64,000 bases of DNA. Source: Salinarimonas sp052380005. GTDB lineage: Bacteria > Pseudomonadota > Alphaproteobacteria > Rhizobiales > Beijerinckiaceae. The stretch's first letter is position 1, and the number at the start of each line of letters is the position of its first letter. The translations under genes were made by a program, and so were the position numbers. The DNA is taken from NCBI GenBank assembly GCA_052380005.1, contig JBQTCJ010000001.1. The stretch is one strand, 5' to 3'. Shown here piece after piece: positions 1-7,770 of the stretch. The notes under the pieces are model-generated. The model was not told the origin of the DNA. It ran no database searches and was given only the letters and a program-made list of their open reading frames with translations.

Positions 1-105
1 GGCGCCGCGCGCGGCCGCCGCACGCGCGACGGCGCGGCCCACGCCGCCGGCGGCACCGGTGACGACGACGATCTGATGCGCGAGCGGCTTCAGGCGTGGG
101 GTCAT
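1..105 (-). CDS. SDR-family oxidoreductase, N-terminal fragment cut by the window edge
   Basis: The first 35 codons of a minus-strand gene run off the left edge. They contain the short-chain dehydrogenase/reductase nucleotide-binding motif TGAAGGVG (residues 16-23), directly after a hydrophobic beta strand, IVVV. This is the Rossmann TGxxxGxG signature that binds NAD(P)H. The ATG at 105 is the only reasonable start. Substrate and subfamily cannot be judged from this fragment. It is transcribed divergently from the MFS gene at 355. Confidence 0.7.
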   Translation of the reverse strand, partial: MTPRLKPLAHQIVVVTGAAGGVGRAVARAAAARGA

Positions 106-354
106 CGCGGGGCTCCTCGGGTGTGCGATCGGCAGGGTCGTCGAGAGGTCGAGAGGGTCCCGCGGGAAACGGGTGCCGTCGCGCACCGGTTCCGCGCCGC
201 CGCGGCATCGTCCGAGGCCGAAGCGGGCACGGGAGGCATCACCATGCGTGATGGGCGCCATGCAGCCAATTCGCTTCCCCCGCCCCGCCCGCGAGCTATG
301 CTGCGGCCACCGACGCGATGCCGCCGCACGCGCCCTCGACGGAGCCCGAACCCG

Positions 355-1596
355 ATGCCCTCCCCCGCTGCCGCGGAGCGCCCGTCGCGCGTCGCCCCCG
401 AGATCGTCATCGCCGCCGGCTGCCTGATCGCGCTCGTCACCTTCGGGCCCCGCGCCTCGGCGGGCCTGTTCCAGGTGCCGATGACGACGGACTACGGCTG
501 GGGCCGCGACACGTTCGGGCTGGCCATCGCCATCCAGAACCTGGTGTGGGGCATCGGCCAGCCGTTCGCGGGTGCGGTGGCGGACCGGTACGGGACGGTG
601 CGCGTGCTGATCGTCGGTGCGCTGCTCTACGCGGCGGGCCTCGTCCTCATGGCCTGGGCCTCGACGCCGATGATGCTGCACCTGGGTGCGGGCGTGCTGA
701 TCGGCATCGGGCTGGCCGGCGCCTCGTTCAACCTCGTGCTCGGCGCCTTCGGCAAGCTGCTGCCGGAGGAGTGGCGTCCGATGGCCTTCGGCATGGGCGT
801 CGCCGCCGGCTCCTTCGGGCAGTTCCTGTTCCCGCCGATCGGCAACGCGCTGATCGAGGCGGTGGGCTGGCAGGACGCGCTCCTCTGGTTCGCCGCGATC
901 ATGCTCGTCGTGCTGCCGCTCTCGGTGATGCTCGCCGCCCGCGGCTCGGGCGGCGCGTCGGCCAAGGCCGATGCCGGCCCGAGCCAGTCGATCGCGCAGG
1001 CGCTGGCGGAGGCCTTCCGGCACCGCTCCTACGTGCTCCTCGTCACCGGCTTCTTCACCTGCGGCTTCCAGCTCGCCTTCATCACCGCCCACCTGCCGGC
1101 CTACCTGAAGGACGCCGGCCTCTCGGCGGCGGTCGGCGGCTGGACACTCGCGGTGATCGGGCTCGCCAACGCGGTGGGCTCGCTCGGCGCGGGCTGGCTC
1201 TCGACGCGCATGCCCAAGCGTTACCTGCTGGCCTGGATCTATCTCGGACGGGCGATCGCCATCGCCGCCTTCGTGCTGGTGCCGGCCTCCCCCGCCTCGG
1301 CCATCGTCTTCGGCATCACCATCGGGCTCCTGTGGCTCTCCACCGTGCCGCCGACCTCGGCGCTCGTCATGGTGATGTTCGGCACGCGCTACATGGCGAT
1401 GCTCTACGGCTTCGCCTTCTTCTCCCACCAGCTCGGTGGCTTCTTCGGCGTCCTGCTCGGCGGGGTGCTCTACGAGGCGACCGGCGGCTACGCCATCGTC
1501 TGGTGGTTCTCGGTGGCGCTCGGCATCGCGTCCGCGCTGATCAACCTGCCCATCGTCGAGAAACCGGTCGCTCGCCTCGCCGCGCAGCCGGGGTGA
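355..1596 (+). CDS. MFS transporter
   Basis: A 413-residue inner-membrane secondary carrier of the major facilitator superfamily. The protein shows about twelve hydrophobic segments in two halves separated by a polar central loop near residues 200-220, and a loop 2-3 motif (GAVADRYGTVRV) typical of the superfamily. The open frame extends to position 76, but that part is arginine-rich and low quality, so the start at 355 (MPSPAAAE) is preferred; it leaves a short cytoplasmic N-terminus before the first helix. Overall look is of the monocarboxylate/oxalate-formate-like carriers, but the substrate cannot be read from sequence. It precedes a RidA gene on the same strand by 76 bp. Confidence 0.85.
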   Translation: MPSPAAAERPSRVAPEIVIAAGCLIALVTFGPRASAGLFQVPMTTDYGWGRDTFGLAIAIQNLVWGIGQPFAGAVADRYGTVRVLIVGALLYAAGLVLMAWASTPMMLHLGAGVLIGIGLAGASFNLVLGAFGKLLPEEWRPMAFGMGVAAGSFGQFLFPPIGNALIEAVGWQDALLWFAAIMLVVLPLSVMLAARGSGGASAKADAGPSQSIAQALAEAFRHRSYVLLVTGFFTCGFQLAFITAHLPAYLKDAGLSAAVGGWTLAVIGLANAVGSLGAGWLSTRMPKRYLLAWIYLGRAIAIAAFVLVPASPASAIVFGITIGLLWLSTVPPTSALVMVMFGTRYMAMLYGFAFFSHQLGGFFGVLLGGVLYEATGGYAIVWWFSVALGIASALINLPIVEKPVARLAAQPG

Positions 1597-1672
1597 CATC
1601 GGGTACCGCTCGCCCTTGCTCCCGGCGCGGCGCTCGGCCATGAGAGGCGTCCCACACGAGAGGATCCATCCC

Positions 1673-2026
1673 ATGACCGAGATCACCCGCATCAAGCCCG
1701 GCCCGCGCATGTCCATGGCCGTCGTCCACGGCGACACCGTCTACACCGCGGGCCAGGTGGCCAAGGAGACCGCCGGCGGCTCGGTGGCCGAGCAGACCCG
1801 GGAGATCCTGGGGATGATCGACGCGCTCCTGGCCGAGGCCGGCACGGACAAGACGAAGCTCCTCTCCGCCTCGATCTGGCTCACCGACATCGCCACCTTC
1901 GCCGAGATGAACGGCGTCTGGGACGCCTGGCTCGCGCCCGGCTGCGCGCCCGCCCGCGCCACCGTCGAGGCGAAGCTCGCCGCGGCGCCTCTGAAGGTCG
2001 AGATCGCGGTGATCGCCGCGCGCTGA
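1673..2026 (+). CDS. RidA family enamine/imine deaminase-like protein
   Basis: A 117-residue protein of the YjgF/YER057c/UK114 (RidA) family. Family members hydrolyse reactive enamine and imine intermediates formed by PLP enzymes, or act in related catabolic steps, usually as trimers in the cytoplasm. The conserved GxxVYTAGQVA segment near residue 25 and the ARATVEAKLA segment near residue 95, with the family's catalytic-type arginine, are both present. The start at 1673 (MTEITRIKP) is chosen because it gives the normal family length; upstream in-frame codons add only a poor extension. It ends a few bases before the convergent azlD gene. Confidence 0.85.
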   Translation: MTEITRIKPGPRMSMAVVHGDTVYTAGQVAKETAGGSVAEQTREILGMIDALLAEAGTDKTKLLSASIWLTDIATFAEMNGVWDAWLAPGCAPARATVEAKLAAAPLKVEIAVIAAR

Positions 2027-2031
2027 CCCTC

Positions 2032-2349
2032 TCAGGCGCCGGCGAGCGCGCGCAGCGCGACGACGGCGCCGACACCGACCGCGACGCAGGCGACCAGCGG
2101 GAGCCGGATCGCCGCGAGCGCCACGAGCGCGCCGGCGATCGCCTCGGGCCAGCCCGCCAGCAGCACCGCCGGCGCGATCACCGCCGTGAGCACGGCGGGC
2201 GGGATCGCGTCGAAGGCCGCCTTCGCGCGCCCCCGCAGCGCAACGCGCCCGGCGAGGGCGAGGCCCGCGACGCGGGTCGCGTAGGTCACGCCCGCCATGC
2301 CGAGGATGGTGGCCAGAGTCGCGGGGTCGACGGCGAGCGCATCCGTCAT
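2032..2349 (-). CDS. azlD: AzlD family small subunit of branched-chain amino acid exporter
   Basis: A 105-residue hydrophobic protein with about four membrane segments, of AzlD family size and pattern (TYATRVAGLALAGR near the N-terminus and AIPPAVLTAVIAPAVL in the middle). AzlD works with AzlC to export branched-chain amino acids across the inner membrane. Its ATG overlaps the azlC stop by four bases (ATGA), so the two are translationally coupled. The gene is last of an araC-azlC-azlD run. Family assignment is from pattern; the transported amino acid is inferred from characterised family members. Confidence 0.88.
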   Translation of the reverse strand: MTDALAVDPATLATILGMAGVTYATRVAGLALAGRVALRGRAKAAFDAIPPAVLTAVIAPAVLLAGWPEAIAGALVALAAIRLPLVACVAVGVGAVVALRALAGA

Positions 2350-3128
2350 CGCGTCCTCCCCTCGTCCATCGGCCCCGGCCGCCAGGCGAGCGCCGCCGCC
2401 GCGATGCCGGCGATCGCCCCCGCGGGAACGTGCCAGGGCGGGCCGACGGCGAAGGCCGCGCCCGCCGCCGCCGCCGCGCTGGCGCCGACCGCGATCCCCG
2501 TCGCCGGCCCCTTCCACAGCGCGGCGACGAGGGCGATGAACAAGGCCGGGAAGGCGAAATCCGCCCCGAAGCGGGCGGGATCGCCGAGCCGCGCGCCGAG
2601 CGCGGCGCCGGCCGCGATCGTCGCCATCCAGGTGGTGAAGAACACCGCCACCATCGCGAACCAGTAGGTCGGCGTCAGCCGCGCCGCCGCCGCCCGGCGC
2701 TCGCCGAGCGCCCAGAGCTCGTCGGCCAGGAAGTGGAAGCCGACGAGCCGCTGCCACGGCGCGAAAGCCTGCGTGCGCGGGGCGAGCGAGGCGCTCATCA
2801 GCACGTGGCGTGCATTGATCAGAAGCGTCGAGAACACGATCGCCACGATCGGCACGGGATCGGCCCACAGCTCGAGCGCGGCGAACTGCGAGCCGCCCGC
2901 GAAGACGAGGGCGGACATCAGCACCGTCTCCCCCGGCGAGAGGCCGCTCGCGGTGGCGAGCGCCCCGAACAGGAGGCCGATCGGCAGGAGCGCGAGCGTC
3001 GGCGCCGCGATGTCGGCGACCGCCGCGCGGATCTCGTCGGAGCGGGTCGTGGCGGGAGCGGATGCGTGCACGGAAGGGCCTCGAGGCGGAGGATCGTCGA
3101 AACCGGGATCGCCCGAGGCGGCCCGCAC
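2346..3128 (-). CDS. azlC: AzlC family large subunit of branched-chain amino acid exporter
   Basis: A membrane protein of about 260 residues with the AzlC core, including the segments GLLFGALATASGLSPGE and VFAGGSQFAALELW and the conserved INARHVLMSASL stretch. AzlC is the larger half of a two-part exporter for leucine, isoleucine and valine (AzlCD in Bacillus, YgaZH in E. coli). The start is uncertain: the longest frame begins with GTG at 3128, while another GTG at 3071 (VHASAPATT) would remove a low-complexity N-terminus. It lies 21 bp after the AraC-type regulator and overlaps azlD by four bases. Confidence 0.88.
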   Translation of the reverse strand: MRAASGDPGFDDPPPRGPSVHASAPATTRSDEIRAAVADIAAPTLALLPIGLLFGALATASGLSPGETVLMSALVFAGGSQFAALELWADPVPIVAIVFSTLLINARHVLMSASLAPRTQAFAPWQRLVGFHFLADELWALGERRAAAARLTPTYWFAMVAVFFTTWMATIAAGAALGARLGDPARFGADFAFPALFIALVAALWKGPATGIAVGASAAAAAGAAFAVGPPWHVPAGAIAGIAAAALAWRPGPMDEGRTR

Positions 3129-3149
3129 GGTCTTGCACGAAAGTGCGTT

Positions 3150-4022
3150 TCAGGCGGCCGCCCGCGCGGCGTAGGCGCCGGGCGTGATGCCCATGCGCGC
3201 CTTGAAGGCGCGGTTGAGATGGCTCTGGTCGTAGAAGCCGACCTCGATGGCGGCGGTGGCGGGCGGCTCACCCGCGACGAGGAGCCGGCAGGCGGCGCGA
3301 AAGCGCCGGTCGACCTGATAGGCGTGGGGCGTGAGACCGGTCTCGCGCTTGAAGGCGCGGATCAGGTGCGTGCGCGACAGCCCCGCCTCGCGCGCCAGCG
3401 TCTCGAGGCCGAGATCCTCGGGAAAGTGCGCGTCGATCGCCTCGCGCACGCGGGCGACCGCGCGGCTCTCCCGCATCGCCGCCGGCGCGCCGCCGAGGTC
3501 ACCGTGGCGCGACACGAGCCGTGCGAGGAAGGCGAGGAGCCGCTCGTCGGTCTCGAGCGTCCCGGCGCCACTGTCGGTCGCGAGCACGTCGTGCAGGGCG
3601 GCGAGCTCGGCGACGAGGCCGGGATCGTCGACGACGGAGGGCGCGAACCAGGGCGCGCGCGAGACCGGCCGGCCGAGCAGATCCTCCGCCACCTCCCGCA
3701 TCAGCGCCGGCGACGGATAGAGCGTGCGATAGACGAAGTGCCCGCCGTAGGGCTCGCCGTCGTGCGCCTCGTCGGGGGAGACGAGGCACAGCGAGCCGGC
3801 GAAGGCGTAGTTCTGCGTGCCCCGCCGCCAGAACGTCTCGCAGCCCTCGACGACGGCGGCGATCGCGTAGGTCTCGTGGGTATGGCGGGCGTAGGCATGG
3901 CGGCGGAAACGCGCGGCGAGGCAGTCGAGATCGGAATAGCGCGGCACGCGCCAGAACCGCGCGACGTCGCCGGCGGCGGCGAGCGCGGGATCGAGGGACG
4001 AGAGCGGTGACGCGGCGCACAT
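3150..4022 (-). CDS. AraC family transcriptional regulator with cupin-type sensor domain
   Basis: A 290-residue cytoplasmic regulator. Residues about 35-110 form an AraC-binding-like cupin domain (HAYARHTHETYAIAAVVEG). The C-terminal 100 residues hold two helix-turn-helix motifs, around LETLAREAGLSRTHLIRAFK and the family signature ending AAIEVGFYDQSHLNRAFK. The start at 4022 (MCAASPLSS) gives the usual length. It sits directly upstream of and on the same strand as azlC-azlD, as is common for AraC-type genes that control AzlCD exporters, so a role sensing an amino acid or analogue and driving export is likely but inferred. Confidence 0.88.
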   Translation of the reverse strand: MCAASPLSSLDPALAAAGDVARFWRVPRYSDLDCLAARFRRHAYARHTHETYAIAAVVEGCETFWRRGTQNYAFAGSLCLVSPDEAHDGEPYGGHFVYRTLYPSPALMREVAEDLLGRPVSRAPWFAPSVVDDPGLVAELAALHDVLATDSGAGTLETDERLLAFLARLVSRHGDLGGAPAAMRESRAVARVREAIDAHFPEDLGLETLAREAGLSRTHLIRAFKRETGLTPHAYQVDRRFRAACRLLVAGEPPATAAIEVGFYDQSHLNRAFKARMGITPGAYAARAAA

Positions 4023-4081
4023 ACCCAGGATGCTAGCGCGCCCCGCCTCCCCCTGTCTTGGACGAAAGCGCCCTCGCGCCC

Positions 4082-4444
4082 TCAGCTCAGCTCCTCGATC
4101 GCGTCCATCTTGGCGCGGTCGAAGGCGATGTGGCCGGCGATGGGCGCGACGGCGGGGAACGGGGTCTCGTAGGACCAGGCGGCGTCCTTCATCTCCTTGC
4201 CGTGGCCGGAGACGCCGAAATAGGTCGCCTCGCCCTTGTAGGGGCAGTGCGTGCGCCTGGGCGATGGCGCGAGCAGGTCCATCGCCACGTCCGTGCGGGG
4301 CACGTAGAAGACCGGCGGGTAGACGCTCTCCTCGAGCCGCAGCGCCGCGTCCGTCTCCGCGACGATGGCGCCGCCGAGGACGACGCGCACGCGCTTGGGA
4401 TGCGGCACGATGGCGATCGGATGGTCCGGGCCGGGCTCCTTCAT
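4082..4444 (-). CDS. DUF427 domain-containing protein
   Basis: A 120-residue soluble protein matching the DUF427 fold: AIVPHPKRVRVVLGGAIVAET, then VYPPVFYVPRTDV, and the diagnostic HCPYKGEATYF segment followed by a W and a proline-rich tail. Biochemical function of this family is unknown. The ATG at 4444 is chosen over one eight codons upstream because it follows a good AGAGGAGA ribosome-binding site with proper spacing. It stands alone between araC and the methyltransferase gene on the same strand. Confidence 0.85.
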   Translation of the reverse strand: MKEPGPDHPIAIVPHPKRVRVVLGGAIVAETDAALRLEESVYPPVFYVPRTDVAMDLLAPSPRRTHCPYKGEATYFGVSGHGKEMKDAAWSYETPFPAVAPIAGHIAFDRAKMDAIEELS

Positions 4445-4560
4445 CGGGGTCTCCTCTGGCGGCTCCACGCCGCACGCTCGGGGGATTCGCCCGCGAGACT
4501 ACCCGCGCCGCCGGGACCACGCACGTAGGGGAAAAACCGCGCGCCGAGCGGAAGCCACCC

Positions 4561-5457
4561 TCAGCGCGGCCGCGCCTTCTCCCCCGCCGAGATCTCCTTC
4601 GTGCCGAGCGCGTCCGCGAGCCGCATCGCGGCCGAGCCCGGGCGCAGCGGCTTCTGCTGGCTCTCGTGGGGCGCCCAGCCGGTGAGCCAGACGAGCTCGA
4701 AGGTCGCCCGCACCCGCCCGTCGGGATCGGCGTAGCGCGCAGCATAGATCTCGGCGAGTCGCCCGAGCGTGGCGCGGGTCAGCGGCGCGCGACGGCGCTC
4801 CGCGAGGACGTTGGTCAGCCCCATGGCACGCAGGTCGCGCATCAGCGCGAAGACGTGGTCGTAGCGCACCACGAGCGGATCGGCGTCGACGACCGGCAGC
4901 GCGAAGCCGGCGCGCTGGAGCAGCGACCCGAGATCGCGCACGTCCGCGAAGGGGGCCACCCGAGGCGAGACGCCGCCGGTGGTCTCGGCCTCCGCCGCGG
5001 CGAAGCTCTGGCGCAGCTCGTGGAGCGTCGCTCCGCCGAGCAGGCAGGCGAGGAGCAGGCCGTCCGGCGCGAGCGCGCGGCGCGCCTGGATCAGCGTGCC
5101 GGGGAGATCGTTGACGCCCTGGAGCGACAGCGCGGAGGCGACGAGGTTCACCGACGCCGGCGCGAGCGGCAGAGCCTCCTCGTCGGCGACGACGGCGCCA
5201 GGCTCGGGGAGCGGCGCCAGCCGCAGGACGTGCGCGGTGCCCGGGCGTCGGGCGAGCATCCGCGCGACGTGCGGCGCCGGCGTGCCGAGATCGACGGCGA
5301 CGGGGAACTCCCGCAGCACGGCCGCGAGCCGCTCCTCCATGTCCTGCGCCACCCGCGCGACGAGGAAGTCGGCATCGAGATCGGCACGGCCGCCTGCCGT
5401 CCGCGCGCGGGCGAGACGGGTGCGGGCGAGCCCGCGGTCGAACACGACATCGCTCAT
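4561..5457 (-). CDS. SAM-dependent methyltransferase, BioC/NDUFAF5-like
   Basis: A 298-residue class I methyltransferase. The SAM-binding region is visible as VAVDLGTPAPHVARML near residue 55, followed by VADEEALPLAPASVNLVASA around residue 90 and the CLLGGATLHELRQSF segment near residue 140, which resembles BioC and the mitochondrial complex I assembly factor NDUFAF5. The C-terminal ATFELVWLTGWAPHESQQKPLRPGS segment (two overlapping parts) is typical of the alphaproteobacterial NDUFAF5-like group. Substrate is not known. The classical GxGxG motif is weakened (LGTPAP). It diverges from acpXL; its start codon is preceded by a 15-bp tandem repeat. Confidence 0.75.
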   Translation of the reverse strand: MSDVVFDRGLARTRLARARTAGGRADLDADFLVARVAQDMEERLAAVLREFPVAVDLGTPAPHVARMLARRPGTAHVLRLAPLPEPGAVVADEEALPLAPASVNLVASALSLQGVNDLPGTLIQARRALAPDGLLLACLLGGATLHELRQSFAAAEAETTGGVSPRVAPFADVRDLGSLLQRAGFALPVVDADPLVVRYDHVFALMRDLRAMGLTNVLAERRRAPLTRATLGRLAEIYAARYADPDGRVRATFELVWLTGWAPHESQQKPLRPGSAAMRLADALGTKEISAGEKARPR

Positions 5458-5471
5458 CGGCGCCTCCTCCA

Positions 5472-5511
5472 AGTCCCCGCTGACCGAGTCCCCGCTGACC
5501 CAGTCCCCGCA
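5472..5511. repeat. 15-bp tandem repeat, about 2.7 copies, upstream of the methyltransferase start
   Basis: Units AGTCCCCGCTGACCG (5472-5486), AGTCCCCGCTGACCC (5487-5501) and a partial third copy (5502-5511). Read on the minus strand and in frame with the methyltransferase it encodes GDxVS-type pentapeptides just before the chosen start at 5457. The rest of the 310-bp gap 5458-5767 holds the divergent control regions for the methyltransferase and acpXL; no gene was recognised in it. Confidence 0.85.
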
Positions 5512-5767
5512 GATAACGACCCGGCGCGCCGGGGGGAAGCCGGGACGCATCGCCGCGGGACGCGGGCGCCGCCGCGGCGGCGTGCCCGGCCGCCCGCGCA
5601 GTGTTGCCGGGCGCGCACCTTGCGTGTATGGGAGGCGCTTCGAGGAGCCCCTCGCGCGCGAGGCCGGCCGAGGCGCGCGTGCGCGCCGAGAGACCAAGGC
5701 CGAGACCCGTGCACGACACGAAACGGACGCTCCCTCCCGGAGCGTCGCCAGGAGCAGAAGCGTCGCG

Positions 5768-6052
5768 ATGTCCACCACCTTCGACAAAGTCGCCGACATC
5801 ATCGCCGATACGGCCGACATCCCGCGCGAGGAGATCACGCCGGAGAGCCACGCCATCGACGATCTGGGCATCGATTCGCTGGCCTTCCTCGACATCGCCT
5901 TCGCCATCGACAAGGCTTTCGGCATCAAGCTGCCGCTGGAGCAGTGGACGCAGGAGGTCAACGAGGGCAAGGCGCCGGCGGAGGAGTACTTCGTCATGAA
6001 GAACCTCGTGGCGCGCATCGACGAGCTCGTCGCCGCCAAGGGCGCGGCCTGA
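5768..6052 (+). CDS. acpXL: Acyl carrier protein AcpXL for very-long-chain fatty acid of lipid A
   Basis: A 94-residue acyl carrier protein. The phosphopantetheine attachment site is the serine of GIDSLAFLDIAF (Ser37). The C-terminal part, QWTQEVNEGKAPAEEYFVMKNL, is nearly the text of rhizobial AcpXL rather than the housekeeping AcpP. AcpXL carries the (omega-1)-hydroxylated C26-C30 acyl chain that is placed on lipid A in Hyphomicrobiales. It starts the run acpXL-fabZXL-KAS-KAS, the order known in Rhizobium leguminosarum. The frame upstream of 5768 is non-homologous, so this ATG is used. Confidence 0.93.
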   Translation: MSTTFDKVADIIADTADIPREEITPESHAIDDLGIDSLAFLDIAFAIDKAFGIKLPLEQWTQEVNEGKAPAEEYFVMKNLVARIDELVAAKGAA

Positions 6053-6080
6053 CCGCAGACGCCCGCGCGGCGCGCCCCAC

Positions 6081-6119
6081 GAGGGATCGGCAAGAGGGAT
6101 CGGCACGAGGGATCGGCGA
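6081..6119. repeat. 13-bp tandem repeat, three copies, between acpXL and fabZXL
   Basis: Three consecutive units: GAGGGATCGGCAA (6081-6093), GAGGGATCGGCAC (6094-6106) and GAGGGATCGGCGA (6107-6119), ending four bases before the fabZXL ATG at 6124. Each unit contains a GAGGG core that resembles a ribosome-binding site, so copy number could affect translation of fabZXL. The repeat is seen directly; the effect is inference. Confidence 0.9.
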
Positions 6120-6123
6120 GCGC

Positions 6124-6585
6124 ATGCGGCTCGAGTATTTCGAGATGATCGACAGGGTCGAGTCGCTCGACCGCGAGGCGAAGCGCATCGTCGTGCGCTC
6201 GGTCGTGCCGCGCGAGAGCCCGGTCTTCGAGGGCCACTTCCCCGGCCATCCGCTCGTCCCGGGCGTGCTCCTCACCGAGACGATGGCGCAGGCTTCGGGC
6301 TACCTCGTGCTGGCGCTGATGGGCTACACGCACATGCCCTTCCTCATGGCGGTGGACAAGGCGCGTTTCCGCACCTTCGTCGAGCCCGACGCCGTCCTCG
6401 ACATCGAGGCCGCGCTCGTCCACGAGGGCTCGGGCTACGTCGGCACGAAGGCGAGGATCGCGGTCTGCGGCAAGCCGATCTGCGACGCCGAGCTGCGCTT
6501 CCGGATCATGCCCTTCCCGCCCGGCCTCGACGACCAGATGCGCGCCCAGGCCGCCCGCATCGGCCTGACGGAGCACGCCGCATGA
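6124..6585 (+). CDS. fabZXL: 3-hydroxyacyl-ACP dehydratase FabZXL
   Basis: A 153-residue hot-dog-fold dehydratase. It shows the FabZ signature FEGHFPGHPLVPGVLLTE with the catalytic His38 and Glu52. FabZ enzymes remove water from 3-hydroxyacyl-ACP during chain elongation; this paralogue is expected to serve AcpXL-bound very-long chains. It starts 71 bp after acpXL and its stop overlaps the next KAS gene by four bases (ATGA), indicating one transcript. The C-terminus ends soon after the hot-dog core. Confidence 0.9.
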   Translation: MRLEYFEMIDRVESLDREAKRIVVRSVVPRESPVFEGHFPGHPLVPGVLLTETMAQASGYLVLALMGYTHMPFLMAVDKARFRTFVEPDAVLDIEAALVHEGSGYVGTKARIAVCGKPICDAELRFRIMPFPPGLDDQMRAQAARIGLTEHAA

Positions 6586-7748
6586 GCGCGATTTCCGAGG
6601 ATCGCCAGGATCGCGACGACCGCGACGTCGTCGTCACCGGCATCGGCCTCGTCTCCTGCGTCGGCGAGGGCGTGGAGGCGCATCTCGCGGCGCTGGCCGG
6701 CATCTCCGAGCCGGGACCCTGGGAGACGGAGCGCTTCGCGCCCTACCCCGTGCGCCCGGCGCCCGCGCTCGACCTCTCGACGCAGATCCCCAAGAAGTCC
6801 GACCAGCGCCAGATGGAGCCCTGGCAGCGGCTCGGCGTCTACGCCGCCGGCGCCGCGCTCGAATCGGCGGGCATGAAGGACGATGCGCAGCTCAAGGCGC
6901 GCACCCACGTCATCGTCGCCGCCGGTGGCGGCGAGCGCGACTACGACGTCGACGGGCAGGTCCTCACCGCCATGCGCACGCACCCGGCGCCCGAAGTCCT
7001 GCTGAACGAGCGGCTGATGTCGGACGTGCGCCCGACGCTGTTCCTCGCCCAGCTGTCGAACCTGCTCGCCGGCAACATCGCCATCGTCCACGGCGTCACC
7101 GGCGCCTCGCGCACCTTCATGGGCGAGGAGCAGGCGGGCGTCGACGCGATCCGCATCGCCCACGCCCGCATCGCGTCGGGGCAGAACGACGTATTCCTGG
7201 TCGGCGGCTCGTTCAACGCCGAGCGCGCCGATTCCATCCTCGCCTACGCCATGGGCAGGCTCGCCTACAGGGGTGCGCCGGCGATGGTGGCGCAGCGCGA
7301 GACGGCCGGCTTCGTTCTCGGCTCCGGCGGCGCCTTCCTCGTGCTCGAGGCGCGGGCGCATGCGCGGGCGCGCGGCGCGCGGGTCCTCGCCGAGATCGCC
7401 GCGGTGGGCTCGGCGCGCACCGGGCGCGGCGCGGGCGCGCTCGCCGAGACGCTCGGCCGGCTCTTCGACGAGACCGGCACGGGCACGGACGCCCGCATCG
7501 TCTCCGGCGCGCTCGGGCTCCCGGCCCACGACGCGCAGGAGCGGAGCGTGCTCGCGGCGCGCGCGCCCGGCGCGGCACCGATCGTCACGCAGGATCTCGT
7601 CGGCCACCTGATGGAGGCCCACGCCCCCGCGGGCGTCGCCCTCGCCGCCGGCCTGATCGCCGCCGGCGAGGCGCGCGAGGCCGCCGTCACCAGCATCGGC
7701 CACCAGCGCGGCGCGGGCCTCGTCCGGCTCGTCGCCGGCCGGGCCTGA
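6582..7748 (+). CDS. fabF2XL: Beta-ketoacyl-ACP synthase homologue lacking the catalytic cysteine (FabF2XL position)
   Basis: A 388-residue thiolase-fold protein in the place of fabF2XL of the rhizobial AcpXL cluster. The N-terminal VVVTGIGLVSCVGEG strand-loop is typical of KAS enzymes. The nucleophile elbow, normally T-A-C-S/A, reads VTGASRTFMGEE (residues 172-183), so alanine stands where cysteine is expected (Ala175). The NAHGTGT motif is replaced by VSGALGLPAHD, although a histidine survives in LVGHLMEAHAP (His341). By analogy with chain-length factors of type II polyketide systems it probably pairs with the active KAS encoded next door; this is inference. It overlaps fabZXL by four bases and is followed 22 bp later by the second KAS. 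Confidence 0.85.
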   Translation: MSAISEDRQDRDDRDVVVTGIGLVSCVGEGVEAHLAALAGISEPGPWETERFAPYPVRPAPALDLSTQIPKKSDQRQMEPWQRLGVYAAGAALESAGMKDDAQLKARTHVIVAAGGGERDYDVDGQVLTAMRTHPAPEVLLNERLMSDVRPTLFLAQLSNLLAGNIAIVHGVTGASRTFMGEEQAGVDAIRIAHARIASGQNDVFLVGGSFNAERADSILAYAMGRLAYRGAPAMVAQRETAGFVLGSGGAFLVLEARAHARARGARVLAEIAAVGSARTGRGAGALAETLGRLFDETGTGTDARIVSGALGLPAHDAQERSVLAARAPGAAPIVTQDLVGHLMEAHAPAGVALAAGLIAAGEAREAAVTSIGHQRGAGLVRLVAGRA

Positions 7749-7770
7749 GCAAGAACCCGGGGAACGAGCC

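Noticed and set aside
76..354. N-terminal extension of the MFS transporter back to 76.
   Set aside because: The extra 93 residues are arginine-rich, have no membrane or domain pattern, and overlap the start of the divergent SDR gene.
4030..6585. Very long open frames of several hundred codons overlapping known genes on the other strand or in other frames (for example 4030-6585, 2430-4010, 29379-34520, 50652-53075).
   Set aside because: They are rich in Arg, Gly, Ala and Pro or in Glu/Arg/His, have no recognisable domains, and each mirrors a well-supported gene; such frames are common in very GC-rich DNA.
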